Below, in pieces: positions 28,587 to 38,646 of a stretch of DNA of 64,000 nucleotides. Below the pieces are notes generated by a model that did no database searches, was not told the DNA's origin, and saw only the letters and a program-made list of their open reading frames with translations. The stretch is from contig CP073041.1 in the NCBI GenBank assembly GCA_025370055.1, forward strand, positions 4,744,272-4,808,271, written 5' to 3'. The translations under genes and the position numbers were made by a program. Position 1 is the stretch's first letter. Each line of letters starts with the position of its first letter. This DNA comes from Woronichinia naegeliana WA131. Lineage in GTDB: Bacteria > Cyanobacteriota > Cyanobacteriia > Cyanobacteriales > Microcystaceae.

Positions 28587-29976
28587 GGGTGTGACCTTTA
28601 GTTGATGAAGGAAAAGAAAAGTGTTAACATGAGATGAAAAGTGACAAAGAGGAAACAATGATGACAGCAAAACTAATTAATGTAGAGGGTTCAAAGATAA
28701 AAATAGAACTAACATTAGAACTCAGTCGTTCAATGTTGGATACAGAAATAAATATTCAAAAAGGCTTAAACGAAGTAGGTTGCATCGCCAGCAAAGAAGC
28801 CTTGAAATATTTAGATACAGATGGTTCACCCTTAAAAATCGGTGAAGAAATCTGGAAGAGTAAGGGAGAGCAACCGAAAGAATATCAAACACCTTATGGT
28901 GAGGTTATAGTGAATCGTCATGTATATCAGCGTTCACCTTTGAGGAAAAACGTATTGCCCCTTAGAAAGAGAAGCAAGGATAATCATAACATCAACGCCA
29001 TTATTGGCAAAACAGGTATCCTCAAAAATGTCAGGGATGGCAGGCAAAGAGGTGAAAAATGATTTATTAGAAAATCATGGTAGAAAAGTAGCGCTATCCT
29101 ATATCCAAAGATTGAGTGAAGCAGTAGGAAGTGTGGTACAGGCAAAAGAAGAAGCGTGGAGTTATGCCCCGCCCAAGGAGGATAGCCAAATTGCAACAGT
29201 GGGAATAGGATTAGATGGAACCTGTATGCTGATGTGTGAGGATGGCTACCGTGAAGCAATGGTGGGAACCGTTTCCCTATACGATAGTGAAGGCGAACGT
29301 CAACCTACAATCTATCTAGGTGCGGCACCAGAGTATGGAAAAAAGAGTTTTCTAGAAAGATTAGAAAGAGAAATTGAGCGAGCGAAAAAACGTTATCCAG
29401 AGGCAACATTGGTCGGGATAGCAGACGGGGCAGAATCAAATTGGAAGTTTTTAGAAAAGCAAACGGAAGAACAGATATTAGATTTCTATCATGCCTCTGG
29501 TTACTTAGGTGCCTTGGCAGAAGCGTTGCATCCGAATACCGTGTCAAAACAAAAAGAATGGTTGACTGAAAATTGTCGAGAACTCAAGCATGAAAAAGGA
29601 AAAGCAGGAGAACTGCTAAATCTGATGAAAGAAGTCAAAGAAGAAAAAAGTCATTCTAAGAATCTTACCGAGAAACTACAAGCGGCGATTACTTATTACG
29701 AGAATCATCAGCATCAAATGGATTATGCTGAATACATAGAGAAAAAGTATCCGATTGGTTCAGGTGTTACGGAAGCAGCTTGTAAGACGTTGGTCAAACA
29801 ACGATTATGTTGTTCAGGGATGCGATGGAAGGAAAAAGGAGCAGGAATTATTTTGAGCCTACGAGCTTTGGTATTGACCAAGGAACGATGGAGTCAATTT
29901 TGGGCAAAACTTGATCAATATGGGTTCCCTGTAGAACCCTGATTACAACAGCTTTTATCAACTAAAGGTCGCACCC
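28587..29976 (+). mobile_element. IS-C copy 5, complete, TSD ATTAAGAA
   Basis: 1390 bp. ATTAAGAA is duplicated at 28579-28586 and 29977-29984. It lies in the IS-A leader, in the same orientation as the IS-A transposase gene, so it separates that gene from its promoter. Confidence 0.95.
28634..29942 (+). CDS. ISKra4-type transposase, two overlapping frames
   Basis: First frame 28634-29062, second open to 29942. It shares RAKKRYPEA with copy 4 (1.8 kb away), which suggests that these two are sister copies, but keeps IEKKYPIGSG. DDE blocks complete. Confidence 0.85.
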
Positions 29977-30050
29977 ATTAAGAACCGCTAGAATGCACGA
30001 AAATAGGGTAGAATGCCTCAAAACCATTGCATTAAGAAGAGAGAAAGCAG

Positions 30051-31413
30051 ATGTACCGAAAGCAACAGTACTCAATTGAAACACCAGAAAACTTGAAAAA
30101 TCTGTTCGGCGGGCAGTTAGACGAAGAAAATCGTTGGATAGAAATGTCAAAAATGATTCTTTGGGAAGAATATGAGGAAGAATATGCAAAAAACTTCACA
30201 GAAAAAAAAGGAGCCCCAGCCAAATCATTTAGAATGGCATTAGGAGCATTAATTATCAAAGAAATTTCAGGAAAAAGTGACAGAGAAACAGTAGAACAAA
30301 TAAAAGAGAACCCTTATTTACAGTACTTTATAGGAATGGAAAGCTATAGTAGCAAAGGAGCATTTAATGCGTCAATGATGGTTCATTTTCGTAAAAAAAT
30401 AGGAATGGAATTAATTAATAAATAAAATTAATAAAGAAATAGAAAAAAAAGCGACGGGTGTAGCGTCAGAAAAAAAAGAAAATGAAGGAAAGTTATTGTT
30501 AGATGCGACTTGTACACCAGCAGATATAAAATATCCAACGGATATAGGAATATTGAATGATGCCAGAGAAAAAACAGAAAAAATAATAGATAAGCTGTAT
30601 GAAGAAATAAAAGAGAAAAGGAAAGAAAAGCCGAGGACTTATAGGGAAGTGGCAAGAAAAGAGTACTTAGCCATAGCAAAAAAACGTCGTGTGTCAAAAA
30701 AAGAAAGAAGAAAAGGAACAAAAAAACAACTAGGATATATAAAAAGAAACTTGTCTGATATAGAAAAAATGATAGAAGAGGGAGCAAAGTTAGAAAAACT
30801 AACGAAAAAAGAGCAAGAAGAGCTTGTAACGATAGGAAAAGTGTATGAGCAACAGTTAGAAATGTATGAAAAAAAGACAAATAAAGTAGAAAACAGAATT
30901 GTGAGTGTAAGCCAACCTCACGTGCGTCTAATAGTGCGTGGAAAAGCGGGAAAAGCAGTAGAGTTTGGAGCTAAAATATCGGCAAGTAATGTGAATGGCT
31001 TTGTCTTCTTAGACAAATTAAGTTGGGATAATTACAACGAATCGGGAGATTTACAAGCGCGAATAGAAGAATATAAAAGGGAAACAGGATGTTATCCGGA
31101 ATCGGTTCATGTGGATAAAATCTATCGAACAAAAGCGAATCGAGCTTATTGTAAAGAAAGGGATATAAGAATGAGTGGTCCCCGATTGGGAAGACCGCCG
31201 AAAGAGGTGAGCAAAGAAAAAAAGAAAGAGGCACGCTCAGATGAAAGAGTGCGTAATGCCATTGAGGGTAAATTCGGACAGGGAAAGAGGAAATTTAGTC
31301 TTGGTCGAGTGATGGCCAAACTACCTGAGACCTCGGAAACGGTAATTGCGATGAACTTTTTGGTAATGAATCTTTCTACTCTACTTCAGAAGACAAAAAG
31401 TAAAAAGTTGTAG
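30051..31413 (+). pseudogene. IS-A transposase, 4-bp duplication frameshift
   Basis: ATG 30051. The first frame stops at 30423-30425 after GMELINK because ATTA is duplicated in AATTAATTAATAAA. The second frame continues through 31413. Other differences from intact copies are SSKGAFNAS and HVRLIVRGK. Confidence 0.92.
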
Positions 31414-31625
31414 AGTCGTTTTTCTTGTGAAAAATGGTGTTAATTTTCCTCTCTTTTGTGAGGAGTGATTTGTGTTGACCTTTTTAGACAGAAAGGAACA
31501 ATAGATTAAACAAAATCTGTATTTTGATTTGTTTCCATAAGGATAAGTTATCTATGCTTTTTCAGTCCATACTTCCCTAACCCACATTTCTTTCGTTTTT
31601 TGACTTTTTCAGCAAGCCCTACTTA

Positions 31626-31736
31626 GCACTTCATGAAAATTTATGGGCATCACTAGTTTAACTTTTAGAAGAAAACAAAAGCGATCGCGGTTTTTGAAGA
31701 CGACAAGGCGATCGCCCTCAACTATAAACTGTAAAA
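31626..31736. other. Short AT-rich gap with HIP1 sites
   Basis: Between two IS-A copies. It contains GCGATCGC at 31681 and 31708, and the first unit of a degenerate repeat array that continues beyond IS-A copy 9. No gene is visible. Confidence 0.6.
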
Positions 31737-31742
31737 TACTTA

Positions 31743-33430
31743 GGGCTTGCTGAAAAAGTCAAAAAACGAAAGAAATGTGGGTTAGGGAAGTATGGACTGA
31801 AAAAGCATAGATAACTTATCCTTATGGAAACAAATCAAAATACAGATTTTGTTTAATCTATTGTTCCTTTCTGTCTAAAAAGGTCAACACAAATCACTCC
31901 TCACAAAAGAGAGGAAAATTAACACCATTTTTCACAAGAAAAACGACTCTACAACTTTTGACTTTTTGTCTTCTGAAGTAGAGTAGAAAGATTCATTACC
32001 AAAAAGTTCATCGCAATTACCGTTTCCGAGGTCTCAGGTAGTTTGGCCATCACTCGACCAAGACTAAATTTCCTCTTTCCCTGTCCGAATTTACCCTCAA
32101 TGGCATTACGCACTCTTTCATCTGAGCGTGCCTCTTTCTTTTTTTCTTTGCTCACCTCTTTCGGCGGTCTTCCCAATCGGGGACTACTCATTCTTATATC
32201 CCTTTCTTTACAATAAGCTCGATTCGCTTTTGTTCGATAGATTTTATCCACATGAACCGATTCCGGATAACATCCTGTTTCCCTTTTATATTCTTCTATT
32301 CGCGCTTGTAAATCTCCCGATTCGTTGTAATTATCCCAACTTAATTTGTCTAAGAAGACAAAGCCATTCACATTACTTGCCGATATTTTAGCTCCAAACT
32401 CTACTGCTTTTCCCGCTTTTCCACGCACTATTGGACGCACGTGAGGTTGGCTTACACTCACAATTCTGTTTTCTACTTTATTTGTCTTTTTTTCATACAT
32501 TTCTAACTGTTGCTCATACACTTTTCCTATCGTTACAAGCTCTTCTTGCTCTTTTTTCGTTAGTTTTTCTAACTTTGCTCCCTCTTCTATCATTTTTTCT
32601 ATATCAGACAAGTTTCTTTTTATATATCCTAGTTGTTTTTTTGTTCCTTTTCTTCTTTCTTTTTTTGACACACGACGTTTTTTTGCTATGGCTAAGTACT
32701 CTTTTCTTGCCACTTCCCTATAAGTCCTCGGCTTTTCTTTCCTTTTCTCTTTTATTTCTTCATACAGCTTATCTATTATTTTTTCTGTTTTTTCTCTGGC
32801 ATCATTCAATATTCCTATATCCGTTGGATATTTTATATCTGCTGGTGTACAAGTCGCATCTAACAATAACTTTCCTTCATTTTCTTTTTTTTCTGACGCT
32901 ACACCCGTCGCTTTTTTTTCTATTTCTTTATTAATTTTATTTATTAATTCCATTCCTATTTTTTTACGAAAATGAACCATCATTGACGCATTAAATGCTT
33001 CTTTGCTACTATAGCTTTCCATTCCTATAAAGTACTGTAAATAAGGGTTCTCTTTTATTTGTTCTACTGTTTCTCTGTCACTTTTTCCTGAAATTTCTTT
33101 GATAATTAATGCTCCTAATGCCATTCTAAATGATTTGGCTGGGGCTCCTTTTTTTTCTGTGAAGTTTTTTGCATATTCTTCCTCATATTCTTCCCAAAGA
33201 ATCATTTTTGACATTTCTATCCAACGATTTTCTTCGTCTAACTGCCCGCCGAACAGATTTTTCAAGTTTTCTGGTGTTTCAATTGAGTACTGTTGCTTTC
33301 GGTACATCTGCTTTCTCTCTTCTTAATGCAATGGTTTTGAGGCATTCTACCCTATTTTCGTGCATTCTAGCGGTTCTTAATTCGCCTACTATTTTTCTCC
33401 GTAAAGGTTTCAGCTTTTTTCAGCAAGCCC
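31743..33430 (-). mobile_element. IS-A copy 9, complete 1688 bp, TSD TACTTA
   Basis: TACTTA at 31737-31742 and 33431-33436. It is inserted between units of a HIP1-containing repeat array and faces the neighbouring IS-A copy 8, 123 bp away. Confidence 0.95.
31949..33307 (-). CDS. IS-A transposase, intact 452 aa
   Basis: ATG at 33307. Complete frame. Distinguishing residues are MSSPRLGRPP instead of MSGPRLGRPP and the C-terminus TKSQKL instead of TKSKKL. Carries MILWEEY and SDIEKM, like copy 3. Confidence 0.92.
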   Translation of the reverse strand: MYRKQQYSIETPENLKNLFGGQLDEENRWIEMSKMILWEEYEEEYAKNFTEKKGAPAKSFRMALGALIIKEISGKSDRETVEQIKENPYLQYFIGMESYSSKEAFNASMMVHFRKKIGMELINKINKEIEKKATGVASEKKENEGKLLLDATCTPADIKYPTDIGILNDAREKTEKIIDKLYEEIKEKRKEKPRTYREVARKEYLAIAKKRRVSKKERRKGTKKQLGYIKRNLSDIEKMIEEGAKLEKLTKKEQEELVTIGKVYEQQLEMYEKKTNKVENRIVSVSQPHVRPIVRGKAGKAVEFGAKISASNVNGFVFLDKLSWDNYNESGDLQARIEEYKRETGCYPESVHVDKIYRTKANRAYCKERDIRMSSPRLGRPPKEVSKEKKKEARSDERVRNAIEGKFGQGKRKFSLGRVMAKLPETSETVIAMNFLVMNLSTLLQKTKSQKL

Positions 33431-33562
33431 TACTTAATCGCCCTCAATTACAAACGCCACAATACTTGATCGCCGTCTCAATTCTCAATTAAAAAGCAAT
33501 CGCACTCGATTATAAATTGCAAAATACTTGATCTCGGTCTCAACTCTTATCAAAACGCGATC
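33431..33562. repeat. Degenerate ~32-bp tandem repeat array with HIP1-like cores
   Basis: Units follow the pattern GATCGCCCTCAA, an AT-rich middle, then AAAATACTT. Recognisable units are AATCGCCCTCAATTACAAAC, GATCGCCGTCTCAATTC, AATCGCACTCGATTATAAAT and GATCTCGGTCTCAACTC, ending at a full GCGATCGC near 33552. One further unit lies at 31708-31742, on the other side of IS-A copy 9. It resembles short intergenic cyanobacterial repeats rather than CRISPR: spacers are not unique and unit lengths vary. Confidence 0.65.
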
Positions 33563-33728
33563 GCTGAAAGTACGGCCACGCAGATCGCCCTCACTGTAGG
33601 TTAAGTCGAGAAATCCGAATGTTATCCGAGTTATGGTCAACAAATTTTTGTCAGAAGGGGTGCTTTTTTCCAAAAAAACTGGTACGATGTTTCCTAACTG
33701 TCTTGTCTAACGTCCTATTTGGGAGTGT

Positions 33729-33789
33729 TATACAGAAAGATTCTGAATAAAATCCGTATTTGGGGTAACATACGGAAATTTTCTGTATA
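33729..33789. promoter_or_regulatory. Nested inverted repeat upstream of NTPase fragment
   Basis: Outer arms TATACAGAAA (33729-33738) and TTTCTGTATA (33780-33789), inner arms TCCGTAT (33753-33759) and ATACGGA (33770-33776). It ends 50 bp before the ATG of the P-loop NTPase gene. The symmetry suggests a repressor operator or a structured leader RNA. The remainder of 33563-33839 shows no gene. Confidence 0.55.
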
Positions 33790-33839
33790 ATCCTTAATTA
33801 GCTAATCAAGAGTTCTAGTAAAAATTGATAAGAAATTAA

Positions 33840-34033
33840 ATGAATATTTATAGCGTTTCCGATGTATTTAATGAAAGCGAAATTCCAGTACTCACCTTTG
33901 TTGAACCGCGAGAGTTTAATGACATAGTTGGCTCACTAGTTACCAGTGGGAAGCACGTGACTTTAAGTGGCCCCTCTGGTTGTGGCAAAACTACACTGGC
34001 AAAAAAATCTCTCAATGATGCGGGATTTGGACC
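33840..34033 (+). pseudogene. P-loop NTPase, N-terminal fragment
   Basis: From ATG 33840: MNIYSVSDVFNESEIPVLTF, a short linker, then a textbook Walker A motif GPSGCGKTTLAKK at about residues 44-56. The gene is cut after 64 codons (LNDAGFG) by the end of IS-M. No Walker B or other domain survives, and the remainder is not in the window. Proteins with such a short N-terminus directly before a P-loop are frequent among defence-associated ATPases, but that role is only a possibility. Confidence 0.7.
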
Positions 34034-34411
34034 CAGGGCGAACGCATCTAAAAATGATACAGATACAAGAACATTATAGAGGGATGGATAAGGGAAAATA
34101 AGGGAAAGTGCATAGAAAACAAAAGCGATGAAACTCCGACCCAAATATAGACTGGTAGAACACTTTGCCGAAATAGATGACCCTCGCATCGAACGAACAA
34201 AACGGCATAAACTCATTGATATTCTAACGATTGCCATCTTAGCCGTCATTTGTGGAGCAGAAGGTTGGGTAGCCATGGAAAGTTTCGGCAAGGCTAAACA
34301 TCAATGGCTAAAAAAAATTTTGGAATTGCCGAATGGCATCCCCTCCCACGATACGTTTGCGCGTGTATTTGCTAGTCTGAATCCAGAGCAATTTCAAGAC
34401 TGTTTTCTGGT
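34034..34411 (+). mobile_element. IS-M, ISAs1-type element, 5' fragment
   Basis: Left tip CAGGGCGAACGCATCT (34034 on), very close to the tip of the MITE at 59091 (CAGGGCAAACGCATCT). It contains the leader and first ~95 codons of the transposase and is then cut by IS-K copy 1. The right part is absent. Confidence 0.78.
34128..34411 (+). pseudogene. ISAs1-family transposase, N-terminal fragment
   Basis: ATG 34128. LVEHFAEIDDPRIERTKRHK, LIDILTIAILAVICGAEGW and the block GIPSHDTFARVFASLNPEQF are characteristic of the N-terminal domain of ISAs1 (DDE_Tnp_1-associated) transposases. It ends at QDCFL, where IS-K begins. No catalytic residues remain. Confidence 0.85.
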
Positions 34412-35681
34412 ACTGGTATCGTGTGATCAAAGCTAGAAAAAGTTATGGTGTAAGAGTTTGAGAAAATAGAAAATAACTTACGACTGGACATATTCCCGTT
34501 TTTGTTATACTATTATTATTGTCATTATATTAAAGAAAGGGAAAACAGAAAGCAATGTCAACATTGAATAAAAGCTCAATTGACCTCCTAAGTGATATTG
34601 GCTTACCCCAAGAGAAAGAGGAAGCCTTATTTCAGAAAAACTGCCCTCATTGCTATAGTGAAAACGTAAAAATACATTCTCATTATCAAACGAAAGGTAA
34701 CGGGGAACGTAAAATGTTCATTTGTCAAGAATGTAGTTCTTGTTTTGCTGAGACTTATGGTAGCGTAATCGCTGGCTTAGAAACCCCATTAAGTGAAATT
34801 GTAAAAGTATTAAAAGCCAGAATGGAAGGAATAGGATTAAATGCAGCAGCCCGAGTATTCGGCTACGCGAAAACAACAATATTGAATTGGGAAAAGAAAT
34901 TATCAGGATTACAAGAGACATTATTTTTATACGCCTTAGTGAATGAATTTGTTAAATTAGTAATAGAAGGGGATGAACTATACACAAAAGTTGGAAAAAA
35001 TAAAGAAGCAAGTGCCTCTGAGAGGTGGACAATCGTGCTCATGGACAGGGCTAGCCGCTTTATTTGGCATTTAAAATGTGGTAAAAAAGAGCAGAAATTA
35101 TTTCTAGAAGCAATGATGACGGTAGCGGAATTATTTGAAAGGAGTGCAGAATCTCTCCAGTTATTTACAGATGGAGAAAAGCGATATAGTCAACTGCTAT
35201 TTAATATTTGTCACGAAGTATTAAGGACTGGGAAGCGAGGTCGTCCCACCAAAGTATTACCGAAGGGTATGGTGGTAAGATTAAAAAATAAGAGTAGTAA
35301 ACGTCGAGATTCTGAGGGTAAACTAGAGAAAGTAGAAACTCCGAAAACTGAACATCCTGAGACAACAGAAAAACCAGAAGACAAGGATGTTCATGCCAAC
35401 CACGTTGAGGCATTTAATAGTTCTCTACGACGCTATTTAGCCGCCTTTCGTCGTCGAACAAATACTTATGCTAAATCTGTTGTGGGATTACAGCGAGTGC
35501 TAGATATTTTCTGGATGGTTCATAACTTTGTTCGCAGCCATTTTACGACGAAAAAAGTTCCTGCGGTAGCTCTCGGTATAATTCAAAAAGGGTTAACTTG
35601 GGAGGACTTACTCCAAATTCGCCTGATTTGTTGAACCTCTTGTATTGCAACGTTTATAGCTTCTAGCTAGACGATACCAGT
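34412..35681 (+). mobile_element. IS-K copy 1, IS1-like zinc-ribbon element
   Basis: Ends ACTGGTATCGT at 34412 and its complement ACGATACCAGT at 35671-35681. The neighbouring sequences differ (ISAs1 fragment left, ISL3 fragment right) and no target duplication is seen. One flank was therefore exchanged, or both older elements were trimmed. Confidence 0.75.
34555..35634 (+). CDS. IS1-like transposase with zinc ribbon, 359 aa
   Basis: Single intact frame from ATG 34555. An N-terminal zinc ribbon (CPHCYSENVKIHSH, then CQECSSCFAET, residues ~31-66) is followed by a helix-turn-helix (GIGLNAAARVFGYAKTTILN). Catalytic residues: Asp in IEGDELYTKVG, Asp in LFTDGEKRYSQL, and Glu in NHVEAFNSSLRRYLAAFRRR. 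This order matches IS1-superfamily transposases that need no frameshift. A charged low-complexity stretch (KVETPKTEHPETTEKPEDKD) precedes the Glu. Complete, and the terminal repeats are present, so it may be active. Confidence 0.82.
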   Translation: MSTLNKSSIDLLSDIGLPQEKEEALFQKNCPHCYSENVKIHSHYQTKGNGERKMFICQECSSCFAETYGSVIAGLETPLSEIVKVLKARMEGIGLNAAARVFGYAKTTILNWEKKLSGLQETLFLYALVNEFVKLVIEGDELYTKVGKNKEASASERWTIVLMDRASRFIWHLKCGKKEQKLFLEAMMTVAELFERSAESLQLFTDGEKRYSQLLFNICHEVLRTGKRGRPTKVLPKGMVVRLKNKSSKRRDSEGKLEKVETPKTEHPETTEKPEDKDVHANHVEAFNSSLRRYLAAFRRRTNTYAKSVVGLQRVLDIFWMVHNFVRSHFTTKKVPAVALGIIQKGLTWEDLLQIRLIC

Positions 35682-36502
35682 GCCGTATTCATCCCTTCCG
35701 TTAATCCATTAGTTGTATGGTTTTCAAAATAATTGCATATACCTGTCAAATGAGTTTTCAGCATACCCACACTTTTTTTATAGAATAGGCACGCTGTTCT
35801 CATCCATTTTTCAAATTTTCTCCTTGCATCATTTGTCGTTCTTGAATGCTCATAAATATCTCTAATCTCTTCCTTCATTTCATACGCTATTCCTAAACAA
35901 GGATACATTTTCAATATCTCTTCTAACTCTTCTCTTTTTTCTTTTTTTAACTCTTCTTTATTTTTCCATAATAGGTATGTTAAACCCTTTTTATGCATAT
36001 TCATTTTCTTTCTCAATTTATTCAATTCTTCATTTATATTTTTCATTACATGAAATCTATCATAGACGATTTTAGCATTTACAAATAACTCCTTTATTGC
36101 TGACGTAAATCCCTCCCACATATCCACACTTACTTCCTTTACATTCTCTCTAACCCTTGCTGGCTGCACCTTTAGAGCTTCTATTATCTCTTCTTTTTTG
36201 TGTCCTTTTATTACTTCTAACAATTCCTTTTTATTTATATCTATCACTGTTGTAATAAAGTCTTTTTTTCCTTTTCTATTACTAAATTCGTCTAAACTTA
36301 TCTTTTCTGGTAATTCCCATTCCTTCTTTTCTGCCTGCTTTGCATACTCTTCAAATATTGATTCCAATGTTCCCCAACTTATTTCTTCTTCTTGCCTTAC
36401 CTCTTCTACATTTTTCTTTTTTACTTGCTCATAAATCTTTTCTTCATAACGAATTGTATAATGTTTTCTTAGCCGCATAAAGTCCAGTCTTTCTGTTATG
36501 TA

Positions 36503-38190
36503 GGGCTTGCTGAAAAAAGCTGAAACCTTTACGGAGAAAAATAGTAGGCGAATTAAGAACCGCTAGAATGCACGAAAATAGGGTAGAATGCCTCAAAACC
36601 ATTGCATTAAGAAGAGAGAAAGCAGATGTACCGAAAGCAACAGTACTCAATTGAAACACCAGAAAACTTGAAAAATCTGTTCGGCGGGCAGTTAGACGAA
36701 GAAAATCGTTGGATAGAAATGTCAAAAATGATTCCCTGGGAAGAATATGAGGAAGAATATGCAAAAAACTTCACAGAAAAAAAAGGAGCCCCAGCCAAAT
36801 CATTTAGAATGGCATTAGGAGCATTAATTATCAAAGAAATTTCAGGAAAAAGTGACAGAGAAACAGTAGAACAAATAAAAGAGAACCCTTATTTACAGTA
36901 CTTTATAGGAATGGAAAGCTATAGTAGCAAAGAAGCATTTAATGCGTCAATGATGGTTCATTTTCGTAAAAAAATAGGAATGGAATTAATAAATAAAATT
37001 AATAAAGAAATAGAAAAAAAAGCGACGGGTGTAGCGTCAGAAAAAAAAGAAAATGAAGGAAAGTTATTGTTAGATGCGACTTGTACACCAGCAGATATAA
37101 AATATCCAACGGATATAGGAATATTGAATGATGCCAGAGAAAAAACAGAAAAAATAATAGATAAGCTGTATGAAGAAATAAAAGAGAAAAGGAAAGAAAA
37201 GCCGAGGACTTATAGGGAAGTGGCAAGAAAAGAGTACTTAGCCATAGCAAAAAAACGTCGTGTGTCAAAAAAAGAAAGAAGAAAAGGAACAAAAAAACAA
37301 CTAGGATATATAAAAAGAAACTTGTCTGATATAGAAAAAATGATAGAAGAGGGAGCAAAGTTAGAAAAACTAACGAAAAAAGAGCAAGAAGAGCTTGTAA
37401 CGATAGGAAAAGTGTATGAGCAACAGTTAGAAATGTATGAAAAAAAGACAAATAAAGTAGAAAACAGAATTGTGAGTGTAAGCCAACCTCACGTGCGTCC
37501 AATAGTGCGTGGAAAAGCGGGAAAAGCAGTAGAGTTTGGAGCTAAAATATCGGCAAGTAATGTGAATGGCTTTGTCTTCTTAGACAAATTAAGTTGGGAT
37601 AATTACAACGAATCGGGAGATTTACAAGCGCGAATAGAAGAATATAAAAGGGAAACAGGATGTTATCCGGAATCGGTTCATGTGGATAAAATCTATCGAA
37701 CAAAAGCGAATCGAGCTTATTGTAAAGAAAGGGATATAAGAATGAGTGGTCCCCGATTGGGAAGACCGCCGAAAGAGGTGAGCAAAGAAAAAAAGAAAGA
37801 GGCACGCTCAGATGAAAGAGTGCGTAATGCCATTGAGGGTAAATTCGGACAGGGAAAGAGGAAATTTAGTCTTGGTCGAGTGATGGCCAAACTACCTGAG
37901 ACCTCGGAAACGGTAATTGCGATGAACTTTTTGGTAATGAATCTTTCTACTCTACTTCAGAAGACAAAAAGTAAAAAGTTGTAGAGTCGTTTTTCTTGTG
38001 AAAAATGGTGTTAATTTTCCTCTCTTTTGTGAGGAGTGATTTGTGTTGACCTTTTTAGACAGAAAGGAACAATAGATTAAACAAAATCTGTATTTTGATT
38101 TGTTTCCATAAGGATAAGTTATCTATGCTTTTTCAGTCCATACTTCCCTAACCCACATTTCTTTCGTTTTTTGACTTTTTCAGCAAGCCC
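36503..38190 (+). mobile_element. IS-A copy 10, complete 1688 bp, TSD TATGTA
   Basis: TATGTA at 36497-36502 and 38191-38196. Both tips intact. Inserted in the ISL3 transposase gene in the opposite orientation. Confidence 0.96.
36626..37984 (+). CDS. IS-A transposase, intact 452 aa
   Basis: ATG 36626 follows AAGAGAGAAAGCAG, so the ribosome binding site is weak. Complete frame to TKSKKL. It carries MIPWEEY with SDIEKM, combining variants seen separately in copies 4/7 and 3/9. With copies 4 and 9 it is one of three uninterrupted IS-A genes in the window. Confidence 0.93.
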   Translation: MYRKQQYSIETPENLKNLFGGQLDEENRWIEMSKMIPWEEYEEEYAKNFTEKKGAPAKSFRMALGALIIKEISGKSDRETVEQIKENPYLQYFIGMESYSSKEAFNASMMVHFRKKIGMELINKINKEIEKKATGVASEKKENEGKLLLDATCTPADIKYPTDIGILNDAREKTEKIIDKLYEEIKEKRKEKPRTYREVARKEYLAIAKKRRVSKKERRKGTKKQLGYIKRNLSDIEKMIEEGAKLEKLTKKEQEELVTIGKVYEQQLEMYEKKTNKVENRIVSVSQPHVRPIVRGKAGKAVEFGAKISASNVNGFVFLDKLSWDNYNESGDLQARIEEYKRETGCYPESVHVDKIYRTKANRAYCKERDIRMSGPRLGRPPKEVSKEKKKEARSDERVRNAIEGKFGQGKRKFSLGRVMAKLPETSETVIAMNFLVMNLSTLLQKTKSKKL

Positions 38191-38505
38191 TATGTATTTC
38201 TGACATTTTTCACAATGGAACTGGCGGCGGGGCACTTCCAGATATACTTTCTTTCCCAATAGGGATAAATCCCGAACCAAATTATATTCTATTTGATTTA
38301 TATCTTCCAATTCTTTATGACAATTTGGACATTCTATTACTTCGTTTTTCATTTTTAATTTTAAGAACAAAGCACCATCTATTTCTCGATAGTTTACGAC
38401 TGTTACCTTTGGCAAACCTAGTAGCTCATCCAAGTTTATCCACATACTCCACCTCCTACTGTGGTATTACTATTATACACTTTCCACACAGTTGGGGGAA
38501 GAGCC

Positions 38506-38634
38506 TCAGTCTTTTCTGTTTATCCGTTGGTTAGAGATTGACGGCATTCAAACTATCGTTAATTTGACCTCCAAACACAAACATATTCTTTCCTTTCTTG
38601 GCTCTTCATGTCAAAAGTACTACTTTGTCTCTTG
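38506..38634 (+). pseudogene. C-terminal scrap of a transposase-like gene
   Basis: Plus-strand frame LFIRWLEIDGIQTIVNLTSK, then KHILSFLGSSCQKYYFVS-stop at 38632-38634. It abuts the ISL3 tip on the left and an Rpn-like gene start on the right. It looks like the end of a DDE transposase but the family is not recognised. Confidence 0.4.
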
Positions 38635-38646
38635 ACTTACCTGCGG

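Larger units (their letters stand above)
28530..31619 (+). mobile_element. IS-A copy 8, split by IS-C copy 5, TSD TACTTA
   Basis: TACTTA at 28524-28529 and 31620-31625. After removing IS-C copy 5 and its 8-bp duplication 1692 bp remain, 4 more than standard. The extra 4 bases are an ATTA duplication inside the transposase gene near 30416. IS-C sits in the short leader between the left tip and the gene. Confidence 0.94.
35682..38445 (-). pseudogene. ISL3-family transposase, interrupted and C-terminally truncated
   Basis: ATG 38445. A zinc-finger N-terminus (CPNCHKELED, FHCEKCQKYI) is encoded to 38191, and the frame resumes at 36502 (TERLDFMRLRKHY). The DDE domain includes ISLDEFSNRKGKKDF, VSVDMWEGFTSAI, KIVYDRFHVMKNINEELNKL and NGLTEGMN. 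It is cut a few codons after the final Glu. The rejoined frame is continuous. Very A-rich codon use, similar to IS-A. Confidence 0.9.
35682..38505 (-). mobile_element. IS-J, ISL3-family element, split by IS-A copy 10, 3' end lost
   Basis: The 5' tip, read leftward from 38505, is GGCTCTTCCCCCAACTGTGT, the typical ISL3 GGCTCTT end. IS-A copy 10 is inserted at TATGTA. The 3' end is missing where IS-K begins. Confidence 0.85.

Noticed and set aside
28530-33430. Composite transposon bounded by IS-A copies 8 and 9
   Set aside because: Each copy has its own matched TACTTA pair, and the DNA between them is 123 bp of host repeat with no cargo gene.
33431-33562. Possible CRISPR array
   Set aside because: Repeat units are degenerate, vary in length, have no unique spacers and contain HIP1 cores. 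No cas genes are nearby.
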